This document shows positions 9,633-18,708 of a DNA stretch of 64,000 nucleotides, one piece after another. The translations under genes and the position numbers were made by a program. The notes beneath the pieces are model-generated. The model did no database searches. It saw only the letters and a list, made by a program, of their open reading frames with translations, and had not been told where the DNA came from. How positions within the stretch are numbered: the stretch's first letter is position 1; each line of letters opens with the position of its first letter. Origin of the DNA: SLNP01 sp964568875 (GTDB lineage: Bacteria > Bacteroidota > Bacteroidia > Bacteroidales > VadinHA17); NCBI GenBank assembly GCA_964568875.1, contig CAZMSH010000010.1, positions 1 through 64,000 on the forward strand, given 5' to 3'.

Positions 9633-9971
9633 TCAGCTGTTGAGTAATTTGTCGATGTTGTCAATGTAGTCGAGACTGTCATCGGCAAATATTGCAAGTT
9701 CCGGAATAATACGCAGCTGGTTGTGCACCTGTTTCCCCAGGTCGTAACGTATTGTCGGTATGTTGTCTCTGACAGTTCCAATAATTTTCTCCTGATCGGT
9801 TGAGGGGAATATGCTGAGGTAAACCTTAGCCATTGATATGTCAGGACTGACCCTTACGGTAGTAACGGTAATCATTTTACCCGGGGCAAGCTCTCCGGTA
9901 CGGCGCCGGAATATCTCTGCGAGTTCCTTCTGTATCAGCCGGGCTATCTTTTTCTGGCGTGTTGATTCCAT
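9633..9971 (-). CDS. rbfA: Ribosome-binding factor A
   Basis: A 112-residue KH-fold protein that binds the 30S subunit and assists 16S rRNA 5'-end maturation, important in the cold. The N-terminal helix (RQKKIARLIQKELAEI), the strand VRVSPDISMAKVYLS and the C-terminal VHNQLRIIPELAIFADDS are diagnostic. ATG 9971 is chosen over the longer frame (10004) because the -7 promoter element at 9994-10001 lies between the two. It is the first gene of a seven-gene minus-strand operon and is divergent from trpS. Confidence 0.92.
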   Translation of the reverse strand: MESTRQKKIARLIQKELAEIFRRRTGELAPGKMITVTTVRVSPDISMAKVYLSIFPSTDQEKIIGTVRDNIPTIRYDLGKQVHNQLRIIPELAIFADDSLDYIDNIDKLLNS

Positions 9972-9993
9972 GTTATGGAGCAATTTGGTGCTG

Positions 9994-10001
9994 CAAAGGT
10001 A
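9994..10001 (-). promoter_or_regulatory. -7 promoter element of rbfA operon
   Basis: TACCTTTG on the minus strand, matching the Bacteroidota -7 consensus TAnnTTTG, 22 bases before the rbfA ATG. No convincing -33 TTTG was found at the usual spacing. It lies head to head with the trpS element 20 bases away. Confidence 0.55.
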
Positions 10002-10021
10002 CAATTTTCAGCTGAATGAAC

Positions 10022-10029
10022 TAACTTTG
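10022..10029 (+). promoter_or_regulatory. -7 promoter element of trpS
   Basis: TAACTTTG matches TAnnTTTG and lies 50 bases before the trpS ATG. The -33 box is not clear. Confidence 0.55.
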
Positions 10030-10079
10030 CGCCTGCCTTGCCGGGAGGCCGGTCAGGACTTCAATATAAAGTTAATTAG

Positions 10080-11072
10080 ATGGAAACAGTAGTAAGCGGA
10101 ATACGATCAACAGGCAATCTGCACCTGGGAAATTACTTTGGTGCGGTGCAGAATTTTCTTAAAATGCAACATGAAAACAGATGCTTCTTTTTTATAGCCG
10201 ATTATCATTCACTGACCACTCATCCGAAACCTGACGACCTTCATAACAATATAAGGCAGGTTATGGCCGAATACCTTGCCTGCGGTATTGATCCTGACGT
10301 GGCTACTGTTTTTATACAGAGCGACGTGCCTGAGGTTACCGAACTATATCTTTTATTGAACATGAATGCCTACGTGGGAGAACTGGAAAGGACTACCTCA
10401 TTCAAGGAGAAGATAAGAAAGCAGCCTGACAATATCAATGCGGGACTGTTGACCTACCCGGTGCTGATGGCTGCAGATATAATTATCCACAAGGCCAATA
10501 AGGTGCCGGTAGGTAAGGACCAGGAGCAACATCTTGAGATGACCAGGAGATTTGCCAGAAGGTTTAACACCATGTACGGCGTAAATTATTTTCCTGAGCC
10601 TGATGCATATAATTTCGGAAAACAACTGGTTAAGATACCCGGTCTCGATGGTACAGGGAAGATGGGAAAGAGCGAGGGTAACGGAATATTTCTGGCAGAC
10701 CCTCCTGAGGTAATACGGAAGAAAGTGATGAGGGCCGTTACTGATACAGGGCCTGCAGAGAAAGGCCAGAAAATGTCAGAACCGGTGAGGAATCTTTTCA
10801 CAATAATGGAGATAGTATCGGAGCCTGCGGTTGTAAAGCATTTCCGTGACAGGTATGCTGACTGCACTATACGGTATGGTGATCTTAAAAAGCAACTTGC
10901 CGAGGATACTATTAAGTTTACAACACCTATCAGGGAAAGGATAAATGAGATTATTGCCGACAGAAAATATCTGGCAGGGGTTGTGGCTGCGGGTGCAGAG
11001 AAAGCACGTGCCAGTGCTGCTGCTACTGTGCGTGATGTACGTGAGATTATAGGATACAGGCCTTTCGCCTGA
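10080..11072 (+). CDS. trpS: Tryptophanyl-tRNA synthetase
   Basis: Class I aminoacyl-tRNA synthetase that charges tRNA-Trp. The 330-residue length is normal. The HIGH-type signature is HLGN (residues 15-18) and the KMSKS loop is KMGKS (194-198), both needed for ATP and adenylate binding. The motifs VSGIRSTGNLHLGN at the start and PVGKDQEQHLEMTR in the middle are family-specific. Transcribed alone, divergent from rbfA. Confidence 0.97.
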   Translation: METVVSGIRSTGNLHLGNYFGAVQNFLKMQHENRCFFFIADYHSLTTHPKPDDLHNNIRQVMAEYLACGIDPDVATVFIQSDVPEVTELYLLLNMNAYVGELERTTSFKEKIRKQPDNINAGLLTYPVLMAADIIIHKANKVPVGKDQEQHLEMTRRFARRFNTMYGVNYFPEPDAYNFGKQLVKIPGLDGTGKMGKSEGNGIFLADPPEVIRKKVMRAVTDTGPAEKGQKMSEPVRNLFTIMEIVSEPAVVKHFRDRYADCTIRYGDLKKQLAEDTIKFTTPIRERINEIIADRKYLAGVVAAGAEKARASAAATVRDVREIIGYRPFA

Positions 11073-11081
11073 AAAGGATAA

Positions 11082-11106
11082 AGCCAGGCTGATTTTCAAC
11101 CTGGCT
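11082..11106 (+). terminator. Possible hairpin terminator after trpS
   Basis: AGCCAGG at 11082-11088 pairs with CCTGGCT at 11100-11106 around an 11-base loop, 9 bases past the trpS stop. There is no clear T-run, so termination activity is uncertain. Confidence 0.35.
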
Positions 11107-11131
11107 GCCCTGATGATTCAAGGATATTTTG

Positions 11132-11209
11132 GAGATTGCCTGTGAAAATGGTATCGCAAATAGTATGCCAAAGAATTGTTATCACTTTATCTCACCAACC
11201 GGCAATCTC
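11132..11209. other. Long-range inverted repeat in trpS 3' intergenic region
   Basis: GAGATTGCC (11132-11140) and its exact complement GGCAATCTC (11201-11209) flank 60 bases. Inside is a weaker stem, GGTAT/ATGCC with one G-U pair. The right arm is followed by ATTTTGAT. No reading frame, tRNA or riboswitch was recognised in the 178-base gap between trpS and the convergent acetyltransferase-like gene. It could be a structured RNA, a weak terminator or a relic element. Confidence 0.4.
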
Positions 11210-11250
11210 ATTTTGATATCATCAGATACCTGAATAAAAAATTTACATTA

Positions 11251-12450
11251 TTATTGATTCACTCTCTTTGCTCTTTCGAAGGGTGCATTGCGGTCGAAAA
11301 GGTATCTGTATGTTATGTGGGTTTTTGATATTGTGGCTCCTATCTGCTCGAGGAGGTGCATCATCGATGGGTTGAAGTCACCTATCCAGTTGAATTCAAG
11401 CTCCTTGTACGGGAATGAGGGCTTCAGGGCAATTTCACCGAATGCTGCGATTATTGCTCCTTCAACGCCCTTTTTCTGATGCTCGGGTACAACACCGAAG
11501 ATAAGGCCGAAAGCTCTTTTGGCAGTCTTTGCTATATGGCGGTGCCACAGGAACTTTGCTTTTCCGGCCAGGTTCATCTTTCCGTTCAGTTTACTGATGA
11601 TTGGGTTTATCTCAGGCAGCATAAGGAAAAAGCATACCGGCTCATCCCTGTAATAACCGAACCATAAAAGACGGTTGTCTATCACAGGCTTCATCGACTT
11701 GAATATCAGTTTTGCCTGGGCCTCAGTCATGCCTCTCCCTCCCTGAAAACCTGCCCAGGCCTTGTTATAAACCACCAGGAAGTCTGACGGAACCCTGTTA
11801 AATGTTGCTTTTGTCGTGTGGCAGAATTTGTAGTCGGGGTTATTGCGTATTCTTTCGGCTTTTTCTGTTATAACCGGGTCGACTCCTTCAGCGGTAACAG
11901 GTTTGTGGTACGTGTACTGTTCGTAATAATTGCGAAAACCATACTCTTCAAACAAATTCCTGTACCATGGGAAATTCCAGGGCATACAATAATTTGGCGG
12001 GTCAAAACCGTCTACCAGCAGGCCCCACCACCTGTCACGGTCCCCGAAATTAATCGGGCCGTCCATGGCCTCCATGCCTTTTCCTGCCAGCCAGTCGCGA
12101 CATTTATCAAAAAGAGCGAAAGCGAGCCCACTGTCGTTTACAGACTCGAAAAATCCCATACCGCCTGTAGGCTGGTTATACCCTCTGCTGGTTTTTTTGT
12201 TATAGAAAGCAGCCACCCGGCCTGCGGTATTGCCATTTTCATCAGTTGCAATCCATCTTATGGCATCGCCATGGCGGAAAAGTTTGTTTTTGTTTCTGTC
12301 GAATACGCTTTCGATATCATTATCAAGAGGTCGTATCCAGTTTTTTTCGTCTCTGTAAAGTCTTACAGGCAACATCAGGAATTTCCTGATATCATCACTA
12401 TCTGTTACTTCTTTTATAGTGTATTTACCTGTCATTACCGGCTTAATCAT
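11251..12450 (-). CDS. GNAT-like acetyltransferase domain protein, function unknown
   Basis: A 399-residue soluble protein of a type common in Bacteroidota. The first ~110 residues (IRKFLMLPVRLYRDEKNWI, then GRVAAFYNKKT and MGFFESVNDSGLAFALFD) have the spacing of a GNAT N-acetyltransferase core, and PINFGDRDRWWGLLVDGFDPPNY is a strongly conserved stretch in this group. A second half with VPEHQKKGVEGAII resembles another acetyl-CoA pyrophosphate loop, so the protein may be a double GNAT. Substrate unknown. Its start overlaps the 3' end of the cyanophycinase-like gene by 8 bases, so the two are probably translated from one mRNA. An alternative ATG is at 12435. Confidence 0.65.
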   Translation of the reverse strand: MIKPVMTGKYTIKEVTDSDDIRKFLMLPVRLYRDEKNWIRPLDNDIESVFDRNKNKLFRHGDAIRWIATDENGNTAGRVAAFYNKKTSRGYNQPTGGMGFFESVNDSGLAFALFDKCRDWLAGKGMEAMDGPINFGDRDRWWGLLVDGFDPPNYCMPWNFPWYRNLFEEYGFRNYYEQYTYHKPVTAEGVDPVITEKAERIRNNPDYKFCHTTKATFNRVPSDFLVVYNKAWAGFQGGRGMTEAQAKLIFKSMKPVIDNRLLWFGYYRDEPVCFFLMLPEINPIISKLNGKMNLAGKAKFLWHRHIAKTAKRAFGLIFGVVPEHQKKGVEGAIIAAFGEIALKPSFPYKELEFNWIGDFNPSMMHLLEQIGATISKTHITYRYLFDRNAPFERAKRVNQ

Positions 12451-13369
12451 CTATCTGTGCCGACGATGCAAAAATATTACGGGAATTGCCTCCTGCCCAC
12501 CTTATGACGCTTCTCTCTTTAACGTCGTATACATCTCCCCTTCGCAGCAGGAAGAATTTTCCTCCGTTGGGAATATAAAGTGAATCACCTGGATTATTAT
12601 TCCAGAGATTCTTATCGTAAATGGCGACAAAGCTTTGACCCAGCACTTCCATACGGTTACCCTGTATCAGAACTGCTGTGTTTTCGTCTATTCCTATTCC
12701 CAGCAGGCCGGGATTTTGTTCTATTACCCCCACGAGGTCGTGGTGTCTGTTGCGTACCAGCAGGTGCTGGTCTATTGCTGAATTGGTAAGGTATCCGAAT
12801 CCTTCGGTATGGTCTCCTATCATTATAGTGTTTGCACGGGTGTCGCCCCGAACCAGAAAACTACCCTGTATGGTAGCTCCTGCCGAGCTGCCACCGATGA
12901 CACCACCGCGGTTGAGGACCTCTCTCAGTTCCTGTTCGGTTTTGGTTCCGCCATAGGCATCGACGAGCCTCCACTGCCTGCCGCCGCCAAAGAAGACCCC
13001 TCCGGCCTGTCGCAGGATTGAGACAAAATCTTCACTGTCTGCTATTTCGCGGTCATATGTATGAAGAAGCCTGACGTTGGTTGCTCCGGCATTTGTCAGC
13101 AATGACACGGTGCGGGTAGTGTCGAAGCGCTCTGATCCTGAGGCTGTTGGAATGAAGACGATAAGTGCGTCGTTACCTCCGGCAAGTGAAATGAACCTGT
13201 TTATCACCGAAGTGTCGCGCAAGGCGCCTCCGGCTATTACAAGTGATCCGTTTTCGGGTCCTTCAGTAAGGAAGAACTTCTCATTTTCATTATTTACAGC
13301 TACGCATGATGCGATAATGATCATCGCGGCAGCAAGAGCGGTAAAGCTCAGGGAGTGCTTTTTTTTCAT
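12443..13369 (-). CDS. Cyanophycinase-like peptidase (S51 family), lipoprotein
   Basis: A 308-residue exported serine peptidase-like protein. A short basic start and hydrophobic helix lead to Cys22 (IIIASC), a plausible lipobox. The S51 nucleophile elbow is GGSSAGA with Ser162, preceded by GGVFFGGGRQ and followed by IGIDENTAV, both characteristic of cyanophycinase and alpha-aspartyl dipeptidase. Cyanophycinase releases beta-Asp-Arg from cyanophycin, but nothing here shows cyanophycin synthesis, so an extracytoplasmic Asp-peptide hydrolase is the safer reading. It shares 8 bases with the downstream acetyltransferase-like gene. Confidence 0.85.
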   Translation of the reverse strand: MKKKHSLSFTALAAAMIIIASCVAVNNENEKFFLTEGPENGSLVIAGGALRDTSVINRFISLAGGNDALIVFIPTASGSERFDTTRTVSLLTNAGATNVRLLHTYDREIADSEDFVSILRQAGGVFFGGGRQWRLVDAYGGTKTEQELREVLNRGGVIGGSSAGATIQGSFLVRGDTRANTIMIGDHTEGFGYLTNSAIDQHLLVRNRHHDLVGVIEQNPGLLGIGIDENTAVLIQGNRMEVLGQSFVAIYDKNLWNNNPGDSLYIPNGGKFFLLRRGDVYDVKERSVIRWAGGNSRNIFASSAQIDD

Positions 13370-13434
13370 CTGGTGATAAGGTTTTGGTCAGGCCGTTAAA
13401 CTAACTAAAATCGGGCTGATTTCAAAACCTAAAT

Positions 13435-15840
13435 CTACACCACGACCCTCAGCGACAGTATGAAATTTCTGCCGGGTGCCACTATACCTGATGAATAGGG
13501 TCTGTAACCGAGGTTGAAGATATTCTCCACTCCGGCATTCAGCATGCCCCAGTTTCCAATATTATATGTCATCTTGAAATTAAGGGTGGCCCATCCCGGT
13601 GAGAAGGGATTTCCGTTGTCGTCAGTGGCGTACATATAATCCTTTTCAGCTTCTGAGGGGGCCATCTTCTCAAACGGCTTCCTGCCGTTGTAGTTGGAAT
13701 AGAGATCGGCCTTAAACCTTAATGTTTCATAGGTAAGATGTGTTGAGCCGAACAATGGTGCCACATGGCGCAGGGGTATATCATCCTGGTCTTTTCCTTC
13801 GGTTATGTTGATAGTAGATCTTAGCCTGAAGTCGCGGGCAAGATTTGCCTGCAGGTTGAACTGGACACCGTATACCATTGCGCTGCCTGCGTTTACTACT
13901 GCTTCAACCTTACTGGGTATATCGCGATATATTATTGTATCCTCTCCGTTGAATAGAAAATCGCGCCTTACCATTGCATTGTTCAGCAGGGTAAAGAATC
14001 CGTTAACCTCCGCATGCATCACTTTACCGAAGTTTTTCATCACTCCTATGTCTATGTTCCAGGCATACTCAGGTTTCAGGCCGGGATTAGGAACAACTAC
14101 CACCCCGGGAGCAGAATCAAACACTTTTCCTGCATCATCAAGATTAGGGGCCCTGAATCCTGTTGAGGCATTTACTGTCAGCTCAGAGTTCGCGGGCAGT
14201 TTCCTTACTATTCCGGCTGAACCTGTCAGTGCACCATTTGCTATTGATATTTCCGTGAATGGGAAGCTGTACCAGCTGTTATCCTCTATTGTTGAATTGA
14301 GGGTCACGTAATTGTATCGTAGTCCTGTGTTGATTGTAAGATTCTCTGATGCCGTGTTTTTATACCCTCCGTAAACAGAGTAGCTGTTGAAGATATTCTT
14401 ACCGTCAGGGTAACGTGTTCCGGCGGGAGTCACAATACCTGTTTCAATATTTTTTACCTGAGCTACCGAGTTTATGTCGTTCAGGACATACTCGGCCCCG
14501 TAGTAAATCAGCTGTTTTCCGTTGAGAGACTTGTCAATGTCGATATTGAGAGAGAATATCTGCAGTTTTTCAAACTGGCTGTTAAGAGCTGTTTTATCTA
14601 TGGCCCTGTCATGTCTGCTTTCACGATAGAATTGGTGGGCGGCGATGAGTTTTAGGTTATCATATAATGACGATCCGTTTTTCCATGTTGCTTCTGCTGA
14701 CGTCATTATCCACTCCTGCGGTCCGTAATACCATTCTCCGAACCGCAGTTTTCCCGACCTGTACACGATAAGTCTGTCATAGCGGGGCACATCGGAGAGT
14801 TTTGACCAATGATTGGAAATCACGAGGTTGAAATCATCTGATGCCCGGTACCTTATCTTATTGATGGTATTTATCTGGCTGTATCCTGAATGGTACTGTA
14901 TACGTGGGTCGTGATTTGTAAACACACTGTCTCTGTTGCCGATGCGTACAACATACTCAGGCCTCAGGTAGGAGTCGTAGACGGGTTTTCCCATTCTGAG
15001 ATCTCCGAAGTCGGAGTATGTCACTCCTGTCAGCCATGCAATTTTTTTCCCGCCAATATTCAGGTCGAAATGTGCGCTCTTCTCATTGTTTGCTGATGAG
15101 AACCTGGTAAAAGCGTCGGCCTTGATGTATATTTCTTCCCCGGTTGACACGAGAGCCCTTTTGGTATGAAAGTCCATTACACCACCGATTGCATCGCTTC
15201 CGTAGATAGCGGCACCCGGCCCGAAGATTACTTCTGTACGGTCAATGACTGAAGGATCAAGTGATATTACGTTCTGAATGTTTCCTTCCCGGTAGATGGC
15301 ATTGTTCATCCTTATACCGTCAACAACAATAAGTATCCTGTTTGTGGCGAATCCCCTTATCATCGGGCTGCCGCCACCAAGCTGGCTCTTCTGGATGAAA
15401 ACATCTCCCGACAACTGAAGCATGTCGGCTGCCGTCTGAGGATTGTGGAGTTCCACTACCGATTTGAGTACAGGTGTAATTTTATTCGGAACTTCATCGG
15501 CATTCTGTTCCCACCTGCTTGCCGAAACTACAAATTCATCCACCACAAAAACCTTTCGGGTCAGACGCACTACGTAATTCATCTCCTTAATCTCCGACAG
15601 AGTGAAACACTCATTGTCAAATGCGAAATGCTGAAAACAGATTGCTGATGCCTCATTGAAAGCTGAAATGGCAACCCGCCCTGTTCTTGACGTGTAAGTG
15701 AAAGTTATACGGTCTTCATCATAGACTGCAACATCAGGTACAGGTCTGTTTTCTTCATCAACTACCCTTATGTACTGGCTGTATAGAACTGAAGTTGAAT
15801 AAAATAGAACCAATAAAAGAAAAACAATTCCCCTTTTCAT
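13435..15840 (-). CDS. TonB-dependent outer-membrane receptor
   Basis: An 801-residue ligand-gated outer-membrane channel driven by TonB-ExbBD. A signal peptide (MKRGIVFLLLVLF) is followed by a short carboxypeptidase-regulatory-like beta domain, typical of Bacteroidota receptors. The plug domain follows at roughly residues 95-210, with LQLSGDVFIQKSQLGGGSPMI-type and RILIVVDGIRMNNAI motifs, then a 22-strand barrel ending in an aromatic/valine C-terminus (ILSLRVVV). ATG 15840 is chosen because the frame upstream lacks signal-peptide character. No SusD partner is adjacent, so it is not a standard glycan utilisation pair; a siderophore, heme or cobalamin-type ligand is more likely. TATCTTCG at 15904-15911 (minus strand) is a possible weak -7 element. 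Confidence 0.9.
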   Translation of the reverse strand: MKRGIVFLLLVLFYSTSVLYSQYIRVVDEENRPVPDVAVYDEDRITFTYTSRTGRVAISAFNEASAICFQHFAFDNECFTLSEIKEMNYVVRLTRKVFVVDEFVVSASRWEQNADEVPNKITPVLKSVVELHNPQTAADMLQLSGDVFIQKSQLGGGSPMIRGFATNRILIVVDGIRMNNAIYREGNIQNVISLDPSVIDRTEVIFGPGAAIYGSDAIGGVMDFHTKRALVSTGEEIYIKADAFTRFSSANNEKSAHFDLNIGGKKIAWLTGVTYSDFGDLRMGKPVYDSYLRPEYVVRIGNRDSVFTNHDPRIQYHSGYSQINTINKIRYRASDDFNLVISNHWSKLSDVPRYDRLIVYRSGKLRFGEWYYGPQEWIMTSAEATWKNGSSLYDNLKLIAAHQFYRESRHDRAIDKTALNSQFEKLQIFSLNIDIDKSLNGKQLIYYGAEYVLNDINSVAQVKNIETGIVTPAGTRYPDGKNIFNSYSVYGGYKNTASENLTINTGLRYNYVTLNSTIEDNSWYSFPFTEISIANGALTGSAGIVRKLPANSELTVNASTGFRAPNLDDAGKVFDSAPGVVVVPNPGLKPEYAWNIDIGVMKNFGKVMHAEVNGFFTLLNNAMVRRDFLFNGEDTIIYRDIPSKVEAVVNAGSAMVYGVQFNLQANLARDFRLRSTINITEGKDQDDIPLRHVAPLFGSTHLTYETLRFKADLYSNYNGRKPFEKMAPSEAEKDYMYATDDNGNPFSPGWATLNFKMTYNIGNWGMLNAGVENIFNLGYRPYSSGIVAPGRNFILSLRVVV

Positions 15841-15965
15841 AAAAACAGAATAAAAAATATAATTAGACATCACAGGAATCAAAAAGCATACCAATCGGAC
15901 TTGCGAAGATATTGTTATTAAGCATAAACTGTTGCCTGCAGATCGCTGTTTAAGGCAATTATTCT

Positions 15966-15973
15966 TATTTTTG
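15966..15973 (+). promoter_or_regulatory. -7 promoter element of the 16003-22522 operon
   Basis: TATTTTTG matches TAnnTTTG. It lies only 8 bases before the in-frame TTG at 15982 but 29 bases before GTG 16003, which supports the GTG as the translation start. Confidence 0.55.
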
Positions 15974-16002
15974 AGGTTGTTTTGGACCAAAACTTTTTTC
16001 AG

Positions 16003-18687
16003 GTGAGCAAAAGGAACGGTATTATTTTGATTATTCTGTTACTTGCCCTGATAGCTGTTGTCTATTTCTTCGCAAGAAGAAGCAGTGTTTCAGCTTTTGG
16101 AGATCCCTATAAAGCTATTCCCTCTGATGCGGTAATGGTCATTGAAACACCTGACCTTTCCGGTTTTTTCAATAAACTCTCGGTCCGTTCCGGCCTGTTC
16201 AGGGAGATAGCTTCATTAAAGGAACTGAATGAGTTTAATTCGTCGTTTAGTTATCTCGATACTATTTTTGGAACGAAGGAAGTAAAGAGGCTCTTCGGCT
16301 TCGGGAATAGCGTGGTTTCGTTTCATATAATGGGTAAGGGCAGGCTTGTTCCCCTCCTGTCATTGAATGTGCCTCCGGAAATGCGCCAGAGGCATGTGAG
16401 GGAGATACTGGAAACAACGGGAGGAGAAGAGATAATTGAGACCGAATATCAGGGGGTGGCTGTCTTTGAAATGCCTCTTAAAGGAAGAGGCGATAATTCA
16501 GCGGTATATATAGGATTTCGCCAGGGAAGTCTGATGAGCACTACGTCACGGGTTTTACTTGAGAATGCAGTAAGGCAGCTTGATGAGGATTCAGACATCA
16601 GAAGCGGGAAGTCATTCAGCAGGGTCTTCCTGTCAGCAGGGAGAAATGAAGACAGGTTGTTTGTGATTTTCAGCAACCTGCCCCGGTTCCTTTCAACCTT
16701 AACGGCAGGGAAAGGTGACCGTCTGGCTTCAGAGTCAGGCAAACTTGCCGGAACAGCCGAAGGAGACCTTCTTATCAGGGAGAATGGCCTTATAATGAGT
16801 GGTTATATTGAAACAGATGACCCTTCACATTCACTTCACAAATTCAGAAATATCTCTTCAATCTCTTTCGATTCATACAAGATACTGCCATCGTCAACAG
16901 CTCTTTTTAATACATCAGCCATGGCTGCCTATAAGAACAGCCGGTCGGTATCAGGTACCAATAAGGAAGCCATAAGGCTGATTGCGTCGCAAATAATGCC
17001 ATTTACCGGAGATGAGGTGACAAGGGCCCTGCTTGACATCAGAGAAAATCCGGTTAATGATAACACAATTCTTATCTATGAGATCAGGAACAAGGACCAT
17101 ATTGATAAAACCATAAACTCAATTTTAAAGGATAATAGCGCAGGCAGTGACAATCATCTGCTATGGTTTTCGCCGGATGATCAGACCAGGCTGCCGGTAT
17201 ACCGGGCTCCTGCAGCTGGATTGCATGAACTGATAGTGCCGGGGTTTGCTCCTGGCTTCCGGGATCTCTATTATGCTGTATTAGATAATTTCCTTATTAC
17301 GGGAAGTTCATTCGTGACTGTAACGAAGGTTATTTATGACAATATTCTCAACCGCACCCTTGCCAATGACTTGGGGTACCGCGATTTTGAATCCACCATG
17401 CCGTCAAGACTCTCATATTATTTTTATGCGGTGCCTTCAAGGCTGACAGGATTCCTTTCAGAATACATTCCTGCTGAAGGCATGAAGGTAATTAATGATA
17501 ATCTACAGTCTGTCAGAAAGATCTCTGCAATAGGGTTTCAGTTTTCGCCTATAAATGAGATGCTCTACCATAGTCTGTCGGTTAGGTTCGTTGCTGAAGT
17601 CAGGGAAGAATCAGTCAGTGAGTGGGAGACTCTTCTTGATACGACAGCCTGCATAAAGCCATTTTTCTTTACCAATCACAATACGGGAGGCAGGGAGATA
17701 TTTGTGCAGGACCTCAATAACAATATCTATCTTATTAATTCAACCGGAAGAGTATTGTGGAAGGCTCCTGTCAGGGAACGGATAAACGGGCCTGTGTATA
17801 TGATAGACTATTATCGTAACGGGAAGTTTCAGATTCTCTTTGCCGGGCGTGAATACCTTCACCTCATAGACAGAAACGGCAATTACGTTGAGAGGTATCC
17901 TGTGAAACTCAGGTCGCCGGCGGCCGGACCGCTCTCAGTCTTCGATTATGACAATAACCGTGATTACAGGCTCTTTATAGCAGGTGACGACAGAAAGATA
18001 TACGCCTACGATAAATCTGGCGGAGTGGTAAGAGGCTGGAATCAGTACAGAACACAAGGCGTGGTAAAATCGGAGATAAAGTTCTTCAGGGTATCCGGCA
18101 AGGATTACATAGTTGCCGGCGATGAGACCGGTCTTTACCTTCTTGACAGAAGGGGTTCTGTCAGGCTAACCACAAAAGAACCCGTACGGAAAGCTGTGAA
18201 CAGTGAGATAAGACTGACAACCGGAACAGACCCATCTCTGGTATGCAGTTCTCCCGACGGAGTAATACAGATCATATCCTTCACCGGTGCTGTGAAAAAA
18301 ATTGAGACCATAAAATTTTCACCGGCCCATTCATTTGAATATTTTGACATTGACGGCGACGGAACGGGCGAATTCCTTTTTATTGATAAAGGGAAATTGT
18401 ACCTTTATGATAGTAATGGCACCAGGAAGTTCACTAAGGATTTTGATACAGGTGACCTGGGTGGGCCGATCGGGTTTATCTTTTCAGGCAACGATCGAGG
18501 AATAGGTGTAGTTGACAACACAAACAAGCAGATTTATATTGTAGACAGCGAAGGAGATATTTTCAGGGGATTCCCGCTAAGGGGGGCGTCTCTCTTCTCG
18601 ATTGGTAAACTGACAGGAACACCGGGTTTTAACCTGATAGTGGGAGGAACCGATAACTTCCTGTATAATTACAGAATAACACGTTAA
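16003..18687 (+). CDS. Membrane-anchored DUF3352-like protein with C-terminal beta-propeller
   Basis: An 894-residue protein with one N-terminal membrane helix (IILIILLLALIAVVYFF) and a large, probably periplasmic part. The region after the helix (IPSDAVMVIETPDLSGFF, then a lipid-binding-like alpha/beta domain of ~500 residues) resembles DUF3352. The last ~330 residues hold repeated blades of the form DLNNNIYLINSTGRVLW, DDRKIYAYDKSGGVV, DNTNKQIYIVDSEGDIF, plus DIDGDGTGEFLFID, a calcium-loop-like FG-GAP motif: a PQQ/WD-type propeller. GTG 16003 is preferred to TTG 15982 because of the promoter position. First of four closely spaced genes for envelope proteins. Function unknown. Confidence 0.7.
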   Translation: MSKRNGIILIILLLALIAVVYFFARRSSVSAFGDPYKAIPSDAVMVIETPDLSGFFNKLSVRSGLFREIASLKELNEFNSSFSYLDTIFGTKEVKRLFGFGNSVVSFHIMGKGRLVPLLSLNVPPEMRQRHVREILETTGGEEIIETEYQGVAVFEMPLKGRGDNSAVYIGFRQGSLMSTTSRVLLENAVRQLDEDSDIRSGKSFSRVFLSAGRNEDRLFVIFSNLPRFLSTLTAGKGDRLASESGKLAGTAEGDLLIRENGLIMSGYIETDDPSHSLHKFRNISSISFDSYKILPSSTALFNTSAMAAYKNSRSVSGTNKEAIRLIASQIMPFTGDEVTRALLDIRENPVNDNTILIYEIRNKDHIDKTINSILKDNSAGSDNHLLWFSPDDQTRLPVYRAPAAGLHELIVPGFAPGFRDLYYAVLDNFLITGSSFVTVTKVIYDNILNRTLANDLGYRDFESTMPSRLSYYFYAVPSRLTGFLSEYIPAEGMKVINDNLQSVRKISAIGFQFSPINEMLYHSLSVRFVAEVREESVSEWETLLDTTACIKPFFFTNHNTGGREIFVQDLNNNIYLINSTGRVLWKAPVRERINGPVYMIDYYRNGKFQILFAGREYLHLIDRNGNYVERYPVKLRSPAAGPLSVFDYDNNRDYRLFIAGDDRKIYAYDKSGGVVRGWNQYRTQGVVKSEIKFFRVSGKDYIVAGDETGLYLLDRRGSVRLTTKEPVRKAVNSEIRLTTGTDPSLVCSSPDGVIQIISFTGAVKKIETIKFSPAHSFEYFDIDGDGTGEFLFIDKGKLYLYDSNGTRKFTKDFDTGDLGGPIGFIFSGNDRGIGVVDNTNKQIYIVDSEGDIFRGFPLRGASLFSIGKLTGTPGFNLIVGGTDNFLYNYRITR

Positions 18688-18708
18688 CCTGACAATAGCT
18701 TAAGTGTA

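Noticed and set aside
9626..9781. N-terminal extension of the methyltransferase
   Set aside because: It lies inside rbfA in another frame and has no methyltransferase-like content. ATG 9625 just after the rbfA stop is the natural start.
11818..12507. 229-residue plus-strand frame over the acetyltransferase-like gene
   Set aside because: Antisense to a gene with recognisable conserved motifs and correct operon overlap. The plus-strand product has no domain and is rich in residues typical of shadow frames.
15841..15990. 50-residue N-terminal extension of the TonB-dependent receptor
   Set aside because: It would place the signal peptide internally. ATG 15840 gives a normal signal peptide at the N-terminus.
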